Source of the DNA: Bimuria novae-zelandiae CBS 107.79
Taxonomy: Eukaryota; Ascomycota; Dothideomycetes; Pleosporales; Didymosphaeriaceae
Direction: 5' to 3'
Assembly: GCA_010015655.1 (NCBI GenBank)
Contig: ML976657.1
Span: 1,489,654-1,553,653, forward strand
Length of the DNA: 64,000 nt
A model generated the notes under the pieces. The model ran no database searches and was not told where the DNA came from. It saw only the letters and a program-made list of their open reading frames with translations. Shown piece after piece: positions 46,206 through 56,900 of this stretch. A program made the position numbers and the translations under genes. How positions within the stretch are numbered: the stretch's first letter is position 1; each line of letters begins with the position of its first letter.

Positions 46206-47105
46206 ATGCAGCGCCACGATCTACAACGTGGCCATTCTCTACCGCCCCGATGGCCTGCACATGCTCGCTACGCACCCGGGTACCCTGTATACGAGTATCC
46301 AACAACAGCGCACGCAACGATGTTCTTCCCTAAACCTCAGGAGAGCCACATTAGAACCGGCCCAGCTCCCCGGCCCATACCAACACAGTCACACCACAGA
46401 GCCAGCATACTCAAAAAACAGGTTCACTTCAGTCCGAGACCCAGTCCTGTAGGTACCCCGTGTGAGCAAAATATACATCAGAACCCATCGATGTCTGACT
46501 TCCACAAGGCATCTCGCACGCCGCCCGCGCACCATCTTCCCCGAAAACCCTCACACCACGACCTCCGCCAGCACGAGCGACGCCACACAGAGCCCACGTA
46601 CCCCGTTCTGCCCCAAAATATCGGACATAAAGGCCGACCATCCCCGCAGGAGCCCACGATCTATATCATAACCTACGCGCACTCGCTCACCCGCCACGAC
46701 TCCGCCGTGGACAAGATCCTCGCAAACGAGTTGCCTCCTGGCACCCCCCACCTATACACGATCCGGGCATATGACTTCACGCCGCCGCCCGCGCACATAT
46801 GCGACGCGTACTCGGGCATCTCACCCATAGTCCAGGAATACGTCATGCGAGATATCCGCGCCCGTAACGCTGTGTCCGACGCCATTGAGAACATACTAGC
46901 ATATGGAAGGCGGCAGCTGAAGAAGGAGCATGAAGGAAAAAGGCCTGTGAGGGACGTCGCGATCAGTGTTTGTTGTATGCAAGGGACCCATCGGAGTGTG
47001 AGCATTGCGGAGAAGATTGGTCAGGGGTTGATGGGGATGAGGCTCGGAGTTAGGGTCATTGTGAGACATATGCATCGAGTTAGAGGAAGTAGGGAGGCTC
47101 GTTGA
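46206..47105 (+). CDS. RapZ C-terminal-domain protein (fungal, function unknown)
   Basis: Single-exon frame of 299 codons from ATG 46206 to TGA 47103-47105; the same frame stays open upstream to 46125 but without an ATG. Residues 1 to about 150 are low-complexity, rich in Pro, His, Ser and Arg. From about residue 152 (IYIITYAHSL) to 299 the protein matches the C-terminal domain of bacterial RapZ/YvcJ: YSGISPIVQEYVMRD, then the signature CCMQGTHRSVSIAEKIGQGL, close to the CTGGxHRSVxIAExL motif. The P-loop ATPase half of bacterial RapZ is absent, as in other fungal members. In E. coli this domain binds small RNAs; the fungal role is unknown. It converges with the kinase gene, whose stop lies 315 bp away. 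Confidence 0.8.
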   Translation: MQRHDLQRGHSLPPRWPAHARYAPGYPVYEYPTTAHATMFFPKPQESHIRTGPAPRPIPTQSHHRASILKKQVHFSPRPSPVGTPCEQNIHQNPSMSDFHKASRTPPAHHLPRKPSHHDLRQHERRHTEPTYPVLPQNIGHKGRPSPQEPTIYIITYAHSLTRHDSAVDKILANELPPGTPHLYTIRAYDFTPPPAHICDAYSGISPIVQEYVMRDIRARNAVSDAIENILAYGRRQLKKEHEGKRPVRDVAISVCCMQGTHRSVSIAEKIGQGLMGMRLGVRVIVRHMHRVRGSREAR

Positions 47106-47420
47106 GCATGGGTGGAGATCGGATGAGATAGCCTGAGGCGGTGAGAGATTGAATTGTTGTTTGAGGTGGCCTTGATGTTCTTGAGACGTTTGATACCCTA
47201 GATACCCCATATTCGATATTTCTTTTGCTGGAACCCGGTGTATGCGACTCTTGGATATGATTTAAGCTCGTAGAGTATACTGGACAGCTCACGGCGATCA
47301 AACATTCAGCATCGAGATCCAGGAAAAGAGTCCATAGGTCAATTTTACAGCGCGGAAAGAATAACAAAACGCAGTAAACTCGCAGACAAAACACAGAGCT
47401 CACGGCTATACTCACCACCC
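47106..47420. other. Intergenic between two convergent genes
   Basis: 315 bp separating the 3' ends of the RapZ-domain gene and the kinase gene. No feature seen beyond expected 3' UTR sequence. Confidence 0.5.
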
Positions 47421-50400
47421 TCACGCACAGACGGGCACCATGTTCGACTTAGCCAACGACGCTCTCGAAGCCATCTTGTCCTCCAGGTCCGGCAACGAGA
47501 ACCGAGGCCTACGATACGTGTAGCCCACAAATGCACCTAAGCAAAAGCGATCAGCAATCTATACATCAAGGTACATAGGAGTGACTTACCTTTCTTCCTT
47601 AGTTCCAAAACCGTTCGACCAACCTGCGGGTCCCGAAGCAGCTTGTCCCTCGGCCTTTTCTTCTCCTTCTTCCTCCTCTGCACCCGCTTGACGCCCTGCG
47701 CCGTGGGCTCCTGCTGAGGCATTGTGTCTCCTCCACCATCCCTGTCTCCAATCTTCTGTGCCCCCGCAGGCACTTCGTCATCCGCGGGAGCATGGTCGTA
47801 GCTGGAAGAGTCGAGATGATCCGAGGCGCTCATGATCTCCGCCTCGTCATCGAAGTACTTGGTGATCGACTGGCCGCCCTGGACGCGCGGCACGAACGGT
47901 GGGCGTGTGAGGTGCAGATTCTGCCACTGGATAGTGCGGAAGAAAGGATGACTTTTGATGTCCTCGGCGTCATTGGCGAAAACCATGTGCCCGGTGATGT
48001 TGAGGTTGCGGACGCGACGGGGGCAGGGGCTGCGGTCGCGGAGGACCCAGTCGTTTTCGCGGTAGCGTTTTGAAGACAACCGGTCGACGCGTTCGTCGAG
48101 GAGGCGCATCATGAGGTCGATGGCGGGACGAGTCACCGGATCGAGGAGGACCTGGGGCGAGATACTCATTAGTACGTGCGCATAGTGTGCTTGCAGAAGT
48201 TGCTTACACGATCGATGTTCGGTCTGGCATAGCGTTGCTCTGGTGGGAACCTCAGCCACCGCTTGTGTTCCTGGAGCGGTTAGCCAATACCCAAGCAAGC
48301 TATGAGGGAAGTATCAAAACGAACCAAAATCCTTGCCTTGGTCGCTTGTCGGTTCTCGCAGAAGAACGGGGTGCATCCGTAGAGGCACTCGTAAAGGATG
48401 ATGCCGATGCTCCACTAGTCGCATCTACCATCGTAGCGCTCGCCTCTGATGACCTCCGGGGCCATGTACTGACTGGTACCGACCTAAGGTCACGCGTTGC
48501 GATGAGCTCACTTCTTCATCAAGCCGGGGTCAGAATAACTCACCACGCTCTTCGCGAATTGGCGTCTCTGCGTCCGATTGAGCCAGTCGAGAATGGGACC
48601 GCTCACGCCGTTTTGTCTAGCTTCGAACTTCTCACGCACAGCCCTTCCATGGATGAGGTCAAACGTCTTGCGATGCTCTTGCCTCGCTTTCTCCTCTTGG
48701 CAGTCCTGCGTGTCGCCTTGAACTTCCAGGTCCAGGTCGCGGAGTAATGTGTATCGCTGCTCGTTGTAATATGTTTGACTGTGGGTCCAGTGACCATCGA
48801 ACGCGAGCCCAAAGTCTGATATCTTCAAGTGACCGGAAGACGTGATGAGGAAATTGTCGGGCTTGACGTCGCGATGAATCCAGTTCATCTTGTGCGCTTC
48901 TTCGATGCAGAGGATCATCTCAGCAATGTACCATCTAGCAACACTTTCGTCAAGGAGGTCCTCGCGGAGTAACAGCCCCAGAAAGTCTCCGCCCACCATG
49001 TACTCCATGACCTGCAACAACATCAATACAATCTCATTCTTCCTTGTTATGCGCAGGAATAGCCTACCAGGTACAGATTGTTATTGTCCTGAAAGCTCGC
49101 GATGAGCGGCACGACCCATTTCGAATTCTCCGAAGCAACTAGGAAGTCTCTCTCCGCACGTAAATGGCCTTCTTGACTGTTGCGAAGCATATCTGACTTC
49201 CGAATGACCTTCATGGCGAAAACTTGCTTGGCAACTCCTGATCCTTCTTTTTCGTGCAAGCCATCAACGTAGGCCGCCTTCTCCGAGCTGCTCCCCGTGG
49301 AATGACCACTATTGGTAGACGGGTTGCTCTTCTCACGTACAAGACGCACCACACCGAAGCTTCCCTTACCTAGAACACGCACGATCTCATAGTTTGAGAT
49401 ATGCACACCCTTCGTTGTCTGGCGCACGAGGCTCTTCGACTTCAGAGCACGTGTCTGTCGAAGGTGGTTACTCTCGGCGACAAACCACTCTTGCATCACC
49501 TGGTAGCGCTCTTCGTTCGGAAGGGCCATGGCGAACAGCTTTCGCTCGATGTTGCGTCTGCGCATGGAACGAGGGCTCGTCTTAGTGGCAAGTATCGTAT
49601 TGAAGTGAGACTCGAAAAAGACCTTTGCTGCCGCGGCGTTCTCAACGGTGGCGACAGATGGTCGTGCTAGCATCGGGGCGTCCTGCCGTGGGAAAACCAA
49701 CCACTGGCTATTGAGCGGGTCGATTGACGGCTCATAAAACGGAGAACCTCCCATAGAGATATGGCGGAACCCATTATTTCCTCGCTGCGTCGTCTCGCCA
49801 GAACGCGGGGCACCGGAAGACATGGGCGAAGTCGGTGCCGTTGACATTGATTGAAGACTGAGCGGGTTGCTGCTTCCGATGAGACTTGAGATCTGCGAAG
49901 GCAAGGTAGGAACATCGCTCATCGCCCCTTGCAACAAAGAGGCCTCACTTGCTGTCTTGAGCTGTTGTACCTGTAAGCGATGTAATGTTAGCAACTACAT
50001 CTCACGCTTGGAGTGAAATGCGACCACGCACGACGTTCCCAGTAAGCACAGTAGGGCGAGAGGTCAGCTTCGGTCGATGGATCACAGTAGGATTATGCAG
50101 AAGGCTGGCAGATATCCTCCGGGTAAAATGCTGCGAAAGACCCGGTGTCGAACGGCTCGTATGAAGAGGAGGTGGGTGCCTCTCTCTTGTATCCATGACC
50201 GGCTCTGACTCTCCATCGAATCCGGCAGCGCTGGGAAGGTGCAGTACGGAAGTTGTCGCATCCATCCGTACAGTGATCTCCGTCTTTGGGATTGGGACCT
50301 CAGGAACACTGGGGCATTCTAGGGCCGTCCTTTCCTCTGGGGTACTGGCACGCGCAGCATCGGCGCACTGGGTGTTATCAGAAGTATGAGGGCTCGAGCT

Positions 50401-50705
50401 GCTGCTTTCGACGGTAAGTGGTCTGGAGCCCACGCCAGAACCTGTGCATGGTCAGTATTGAAGGGCCTGCAACCGCAGTGAAACATGCCTTTGCCGGTTC
50501 TGAAGATGGAGAAGATCTTGACGCTTCCTCGACGCAAATTGTTGAAGGCGCGTGTCGGAGTGGTTTTGATCGGAGGTGGTTTAATAGAGGATCCGGAAGG
50601 GCGGCTTCCATGGCGTTCAAGGATACGGACTTTGCCTTTGTCTTGAGAGGTGATAATCGGGTTATGGGCATCTTTCCGCTTCCTATTGGCAACGAGAGAC
50701 ACCAT
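47421..50705 (-). CDS. NDR/LATS-type AGC serine/threonine kinase, interrupted by one in-frame TAG
   Basis: Eight exons on the minus strand: 50705-50485, 50422-50032, 49970-49068, 49011-48544, 48483-48325, 48270-48208, 48151-47590, 47536-47421; introns 53-62 nt with GT-AG ends. They total 2,883 nt, 960 codons plus stop, which supports the model; the first intron (donor GTTTCA) is the least certain. Domains: Ser/Pro-rich N-terminus; NDR N-terminal regulatory region (about 315-385, Mob-binding in the family); glycine loop GKGSFG (405-410); K458 in FAMKV; HRDVKPDN with D553; DFG at 571-573; a long insert to MAPE (668-671), typical of NDR kinases; C-terminal hydrophobic motif FVGYTY (925-930). Codon 684, the first Trp of D-W-W-S-x-G, is TAG (48415-48417). 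NDR kinases act in polarity or septation signalling; this one most resembles fungal Ppk35-like members, an assignment I hold loosely. As written the product lacks subdomains IX-XI and would be inactive. Confidence 0.82.
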
Positions 50706-51413
50706 ATTGGTGATTAGGAATGATCAGAGTTCTATACCTTAACAGTGCGTACATCGTCAGCGACCGCAACTTACTCAATGGGGTGGACTTACCGTGAGAA
50801 TACCTGCATGTAAGAGCCCGAACCCTGAGCAATGCGTCACTGGGAGGATGATGAGGCGTGAGGCTAACGGCAGCGCGTTCGTACTACGTGCCGAGATCAT
50901 AGCGTAATATTTAGTAAGTACGATGGCAAGGGGCGTACGCCCCACATAGGAAGGGACAACAGATTGAATGAGGAAAGGGATAGCTAATCATGGCCATGAG
51001 CACCTTCTCGTTCGTACTAGTACTTGAGTATGACGTGACCCTCGAGTAAGGACATTTCATTGTCTTCTTCGCATCGTCGACGGGATTCTGTCGTGAAATA
51101 TCAGGAAGCTGCAATGATGCATCCCACTTCATCGCCTACAAGACCCCAGTGCCTTTTAGAGCGTTCCAGCGGGGTACTAGTAGTGTCCTGCCTTGAGGGT
51201 TTCTATTTACGAACGCGAAAGTTGCCTAGGTGAACGCCCCCCCTTGTGAGTTTCTCCGTGACAGACATCGAATCTCTAAAAAGAGCTGCACACCGCGTAT
51301 ATTAAGTAGCGGACCCAGCGACGGAGGTAGTCAAGCCCTGTGGTTGAATGTCCTTAGAGTTGTTCCGGTTGGTTGATAAGAATTCAACCCAGTTCCCCAT
51401 ATGCATGTGTCAC
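50706..51413. other. Upstream region of the kinase gene; nothing else supported
   Basis: Normal composition with no convincing reading frame. Probably holds the kinase promoter. Ends where Pogo-8 begins. Confidence 0.45.
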
Positions 51414-51415
51414 TA

Positions 51416-51925
51416 ACGTGTCCGTGCGCGTGAAGCGCTGGTTCGCGTGATGCACCACCCTTATCAAAAGTAGCTTACGCAAAATAAGGCTATAGAGCTA
51501 CTAAGAATTAATACTATTATAAGATATTTTAGTAGAGTAGTAAATTAATAGCTATAATTAATTTACGCTATTTAAATCTATTTAAAAGCTTAATGTTGCA
51601 ATAGCTACGTATAGATTTAGTTAGGCTGGCAGATGCGTCCTCTAAGCCCTCCCTAATATCTATAGTATTAATAACACGTTTCTAACGCTTTCTATTTTAT
51701 AGAGATAGCTAGGAGGCCTTTTTCTTATCCTTTTAAGATAATTATAGAGCTTTTTCTGTATTATAGACAGACTTCTAGGCAGCGTGCTAAGCTACCTTTT
51801 TACCTTTTTACTTCTTTTTTACCTTTTTAACTACCTCTTGCGTAACACGCTTTTTCTACTAAATTTTCTCTTTATTTAGCTTAGCTACCTTTTTTAGCTC
51901 TACTATCTTTACTTTTTAAAGCTAC
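51416..51925 (-). mobile_element. Pogo-8: 3' end of a RIP-mutated pogo element, cut by Pogo-9
   Basis: After TA 51414-51415 the TIR starts ACGTGTCCGTGCG and has two CGCGTGA copies at 17-bp period. From about 51480 the minus strand encodes a basic coiled-coil C-terminus (blocks KKVKKKQK and QLSLQNRKRQKRVINTI with RIP stops restored, then REGLEDASA), as in pogo transposases. It stops at TA 51926-51927, where Pogo-9 is inserted; the rest is not seen because Gypsy-2 begins directly after Pogo-9. Confidence 0.72.
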
Positions 51926-51927
51926 TA

Positions 51928-53717
51928 AGCTAGCCGATACGTAAGCTGGCCACCCGGGTAAGCTGGCCACCCCACCAAAACGCGACACCTGCACAAAACA
52001 CGCCACATCTCTCCACAACGCTTATTAATATAGACGCCCGTGAGCATGCTATACAATTAGCTATTAGAGATTTTAATGCAGGTATTTATTCTAGTTATCG
52101 CGCTGCGGCTATCGCGTATGGTATTCCTCGATTAACCCTATTAACGCGCATTAATGGCGTACAAAACTAACGCGTTAGTCACCAACACTAGCAGCGTCTA
52201 ACTCCTCTATAGGAAGACTTCCTAGTAGAATAGATCCTTAAAGAAGACGCACGCGCCTGCCCTCCCTCACACGCTCACGCTCGAGAAATGGCCAATCGAA
52301 TTCTACATATGAATGGCGACAACCAGCCTATTGGCAAGCTCTGGCTCTCACACTTCCTCCGGCGCCAGCCACGCGTTGCCTCTGTAGTCGGCAGAAAGCT
52401 AGAGGCTCAGAGAGCTGATGCAGCGACACCAGAGCAGCTACGCGCGTTCCTAGAGCTCTACGAACAGACTCGACGGCGGCTCAACATACGGGTGGAGAAC
52501 ACATACAATATGGATGAGACTGGCATTGCCCTAGGGGTATGTACCAACACTAGAGTACTCTCTAGTAGTCAGAAGAAGAAGGCTTATGTTCCCTCTCCAG
52601 AGAATCGCCAGTGGGTCTCTATAATCGAGTGTGTATCGGCGACAGGGCGGAAGCTACGCTGTGCGGTCATCTTCAAGGGCCAGAGCCTACAGACAACATA
52701 GTTCTCCTCGTCCCACGTACCTGACTGGATCTACACTACCTCTGAGAACGGATGGACGTCAAAAGCGATAGGTGTTGAGTGGCTACAGCGCATATTCATA
52801 CCTGAGACGGCTGTATCTGATGGCCAGCACAGGCTCCTCATCCTCGACGGTCACGGCAGCCATATTGATATAGACTTCCTGTGGCTCTGCAAGCTACATC
52901 GTATACAGCTCCTATATCTACCTGCGCACACTTCACACGTCCTACAGCCTCTCGATCTCGCTCCTTTCTCTATAATCAAGTCTAGCTACAGGCGTCAGAT
53001 CCAAGAGCTCGCATCACTCGACAACGCTACGCCTGTCAAGAAGGAGCGCTTTATCACCTGCTATTATTAAGCTAGGGAGGAAGGCTTTACAGAGCGTGTA
53101 ATTCAAGCTAGCTGGCAGGCATCTGGTATCTGCCCATTCAACATCAATCACGTGCTCAGCTCGTCGCAGGTCTCTCAGAGGCCTACTACGCCTACACGTC
53201 AGCAGCAGCCTCAGCAGCAGCTCCAGAGCTTCCTCTCTACTCCCCAGGGCCCTCACGATCTCTATATAGCGCAGCGCAGCGTCCAGAGCGTCGAGAATCC
53301 AGGTCGTACGACCCGGCTACTCCTACAGAAAGCAGGTAAGGCTCTAGCAGCTGCAAATGCTAGAGCTACAGGCCTAGAAGCAGAGAAAAGACGACTTGAG
53401 CAGCAGCTAGAGATATCTACCTCTCAGCGTCAGCGTAAGCGCGTTCGAGTAGACCTAAATTAACGCTTTACAGAGGTAGAGAGTATTAGGGAGGCTATAC
53501 GCGCAGCCGAGGCTTTAGCAGTTTAATTACGTAGATCTACTATATTAAGCACCTTAGAAGCAGCTGCTAGAGCTACAGTAGCTGCAGCGCTTAAATCTAT
53601 GTGTAGTTAATGGCAATCATAAGAAGCGTTGTTGAGAAATCGTGTGTTTTGTGCAGGTGTCGTGTTTTGGTGGGGTGGCCAGCTTACCCGGGTGGCCAGC
53701 TTACGTATCGGCTAGCT
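51928..53717 (+). mobile_element. Pogo-9: well-preserved pogo/Fot1 element
   Basis: 1,790 bp between TA duplications (51926-51927 and 53718-53719). TIRs start AGCTAGCCGATACG and hold two copies of GTAAGCTGGCCACCC at 17-bp period. That core is shared with Pogo-1 although the outermost bases differ. RIP is light except over the first 270 bp of coding sequence. Confidence 0.92.
52030..53610 (+). pseudogene. Pogo-9 transposase with RIP-type stops
   Basis: A frame of 526 codons ends at TAA 53608-53610. The first codon is ATA (52030), probably a RIP-changed ATG. There are five to six stops at expected Gln/Trp sites between 52168 and 52250, then a 137-codon open stretch 52288-52701 ending in TAG where Gln/Trp is expected, another stop at about 53068 and one at 53461. 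DDE core: YNMDETGIALGV, LLILDGHGSH, HVLQPLDLAPF, with DD35D spacing and all three Asp kept. C-terminal Gln-rich and coiled-coil segments follow. Confidence 0.88.
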
Positions 53718-53720
53718 TAA

Positions 53721-53958
53721 TGTAAGATCTTATAGGACTTTAAGGGTCCTAGGGACCTTAGGACCTTAGTAAGACTAGAATAAATAGTATATAGTTTAAT
53801 AATTTCTCTATGCCTTTCCTACCCCTTATAGTAACTTAATATACTACAAGTATATTTCTTATAATAGATTAATAAATCTCCTAATTTGTTATTTTACAGT
53901 TTATTATAGAATTAGATTATTTACACACCCTAGTATTATTTTTATAAGCTCTTAACTA
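53721..53958 (+). repeat. Gypsy-2 5' LTR
   Basis: About 238 bp. It aligns with 60353-60690 apart from the (AAT)n tract present only in the 3' copy. Its end at about 53958 is estimated. Confidence 0.8.
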
Positions 53959-56900
53959 CTAAATATCCGCGAGGTGCTTTACCCTTAACCTATTTTCCTC
54001 TTACCTAGAACAGGCTTAGGTAAGTCAAACTCCTTATAACACTTTAACTACCTAAAGGTCTAAGATAATATAACTACACTATTAAGCACTATTAGCTTAA
54101 GGGTCTTAATAAAAAGTAGTACTTCTAGGCTAACTATAAACCTAATAACGTTACTAACTAACTAGGCTAATAAGATATAATAGCTTAAAGAGTAGTTTGC
54201 TAAGCTAATAGCTTATGTTTTAGCTACTATAATTATAGAAAGGATATCCTTTAAGGTTTCTAAAGTTTATAAAGGTAAATAGAAAGGACTTAAGGTGTTT
54301 TTTATAGATACAGAACTCTACTACTACTATAATAAGAATATCTTAAGAACTAAATATTCTAAAATCCTTATAGCTAGTATACATATAAAGGACAAGATAG
54401 CTAAGTAGCTTTAACCCTTTACTAAGGACTATCTAGAAAACGAAAACAATATCTTAGAGTATAATAATAAAACTAAAAAGGTGTTGAAGGACTAAGTATT
54501 GTTTAAAGAATAGATATAGATTATATTTAGCAAAGTTAATAAGGAATAACAAGCTAAATATAAGATATAAAGGCTTAAATAAACTAAATTAGCTAGTGCT
54601 TATATAGCTAAGTTTAGACGCCTATAAGTTAAGATTAACTAAAACAAAGCCCTACTTTAAGTAGCTTACTATAATAGACTAAAGGAAAACGCTAAGGACA
54701 AGCTTACTTATTATAATAAGGTAAATAACCTAGAAGAACTCGTAAAACTAGCTATATAAATTAATAACTAACTCTACGAATAACAGTTAGACAAGCAAGA
54801 AGGCTACTCTATCTAATCTAATATTAAAAAAAGCTAAAAACTATAAAAAGACCATAATAGAGACATCGTGATAGCTAATAAAGCCTAAGAATAGAAACTA
54901 GAGAAGTAGTAAGAGGGCCATAGTAATATACTATTTAACTAAAAATAAAAATAACTCTTTAACGAAAGGCGTACTTAAGATATAAAGATCAGGATTACTT
55001 TTAAAAAAAATTATTTAAAAAATAATAAAAGATAGAGCAAGAGAGCTTAAATTATTTAAGTAATAATAGCTACGCTATCGGCAATAACACCTATATTATT
55101 AAAAACTAATAAATATAAAGTCTTTAATATAGAACTTAAGATTTTAAAGACACTAGAGGAAATAGAATAAAGAATAGTATTAGAGTAAAAGATCCTTCTC
55201 CAACTATTAGAAGGAAAATGCTAGGTATATAATAGCTAGATACATATACCCAAAAAAATACACGTAAAAAATTGAACTTAAAAGACTAAGGACTATAATA
55301 ATTTACAAGTTCGCCACAAAGTACCAAGGAAACGTACTAGTACTAGGATAGTAAATTAAAATTTAAGAATAGTATAAGAGGATAGCCTAGTTCCTTTATA
55401 ATAAAAACGATTGTCGATTACACTAGATAAAAAAGGTATAGGTAGTAATATTACTAAGGGACCCTAATTACATGTTTATTAATAACTATATACTAATAAT
55501 AAACTGCTACAAATATTTCCTAGACAAATAGACACGCTACTATGAAGAATTAGGCTAATAAAAGTGCTTTAATAATAAATACTAAATGCACGAGGCATAT
55601 AAAAAAGCTATAGACTAGTATCCAAAAGGCATAAACTTAGAATTAATAATTACTATAGGAAACTAATAGATAAAGGGCATAAGCCCTAATTACCTATAAT
55701 AGATTAAATAGCTAGATTATAATATGGATTTCCTAGCCTACCTATGGTAAAAAGAATAAATAGTAGTACTGGAAATAATACTACTACATAGGAATTTAAA
55801 ATTTTAAAAGTAACTAGTTGCAGGATGCCAACAACACAGAGAATCCTAAAAAGAAGAAGAAGTTTAGTAAATTAAGAATACTAGGAGCACTTATAAAGTG
55901 CTTTACTAAAAGTAATAGAAAAAGATAAAAACTAATACTAGTTTAAAAGACGCTACGCGAATTTAGAATAAGGAAGTAAAGACTTTCTAGACTACTTCTA
56001 AAAAGACTAATAATAAGTTAGAAAACTAGGGCGCCACTAGATAAAAGACCTTATTAGTAGAGGCGCAACTATAAAGGTAAAAAGAATAAGAATAGACACG
56101 AATAGCCTGCGTCTAACTAAAGAAGTTATAATTAGTAATTACTTAGTAATAGCGCTAATAGACCCTAGAGTAACTAGATGTCTAATATTTCTTAAAATAG
56201 TAAAAAAATATAACCTGCTATATCAGAATAAGGAAACACCTATATAAATAAAAATAGTAGATAGGACGTTATTCTAAGGATATAGTAAAGGACAGTTATA
56301 CCTTAAAATAACGCTATTACTTATCAGTGTAGATAAACTCTAGAGTTAATATAGTTTTACGATAATAGATTTCGGAAGCTTAAAAGTAATTATTAGTTAT
56401 AATTAGCTATTATAATATAATCCTGTTATTAACTAGTAGAAGAAAATAATATATAACAAAAATTTTATAGTAAAGGTTACTAGCGTATAATAATTAAAAT
56501 AAGTAAGCCTAAAAGTTTAGTATAGATCTTTAGGAGTAGGAACTAATAAGAAATTAATAATTATAAAAACATTACCCTATAAGATTGCAAGGATCTACAA
56601 TAAGGACCCTTAGATAGTAGGAGTTATATAGATAAGGAAGAGTGAGCTCTAGAAAGAGGTGCAAGAAACTCTATTTATACCTAAGAAGTACGAAGATTTC
56701 GTAGAACTATTTTATAAGTAAAACGGCGAAACACTCCTCAAACACTAATAATAGGATTATAAGATCTACCTACAGGAAGGTGTAAAACTATATTTTAAAT
56801 AACTATAATTATTATCGCGAGACTAATAAGAAGAGTTTATAAAATAGTTTAAAAAAAACTTAAAATGGATGTTTATATAATTAAGTAAAAGCCTAATAGC

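Noticed and set aside
46429..47005. Minus-strand open frames opposite the RapZ-domain gene
   Set aside because: Shadows of the plus-strand gene without recognisable domains.
48438..48483. An alternative intron that would splice out the kinase TAG
   Set aside because: The only nearby donor/acceptor pair (GTACAT ... CTAG, 55 nt) would also remove the MAPE motif, conserved in all active kinases of this family.
47792..48747. Plus-strand open frames opposite the kinase gene (47792-48073, 48187-48747)
   Set aside because: Antisense shadows of kinase exons; the minus strand has domain and splice support.
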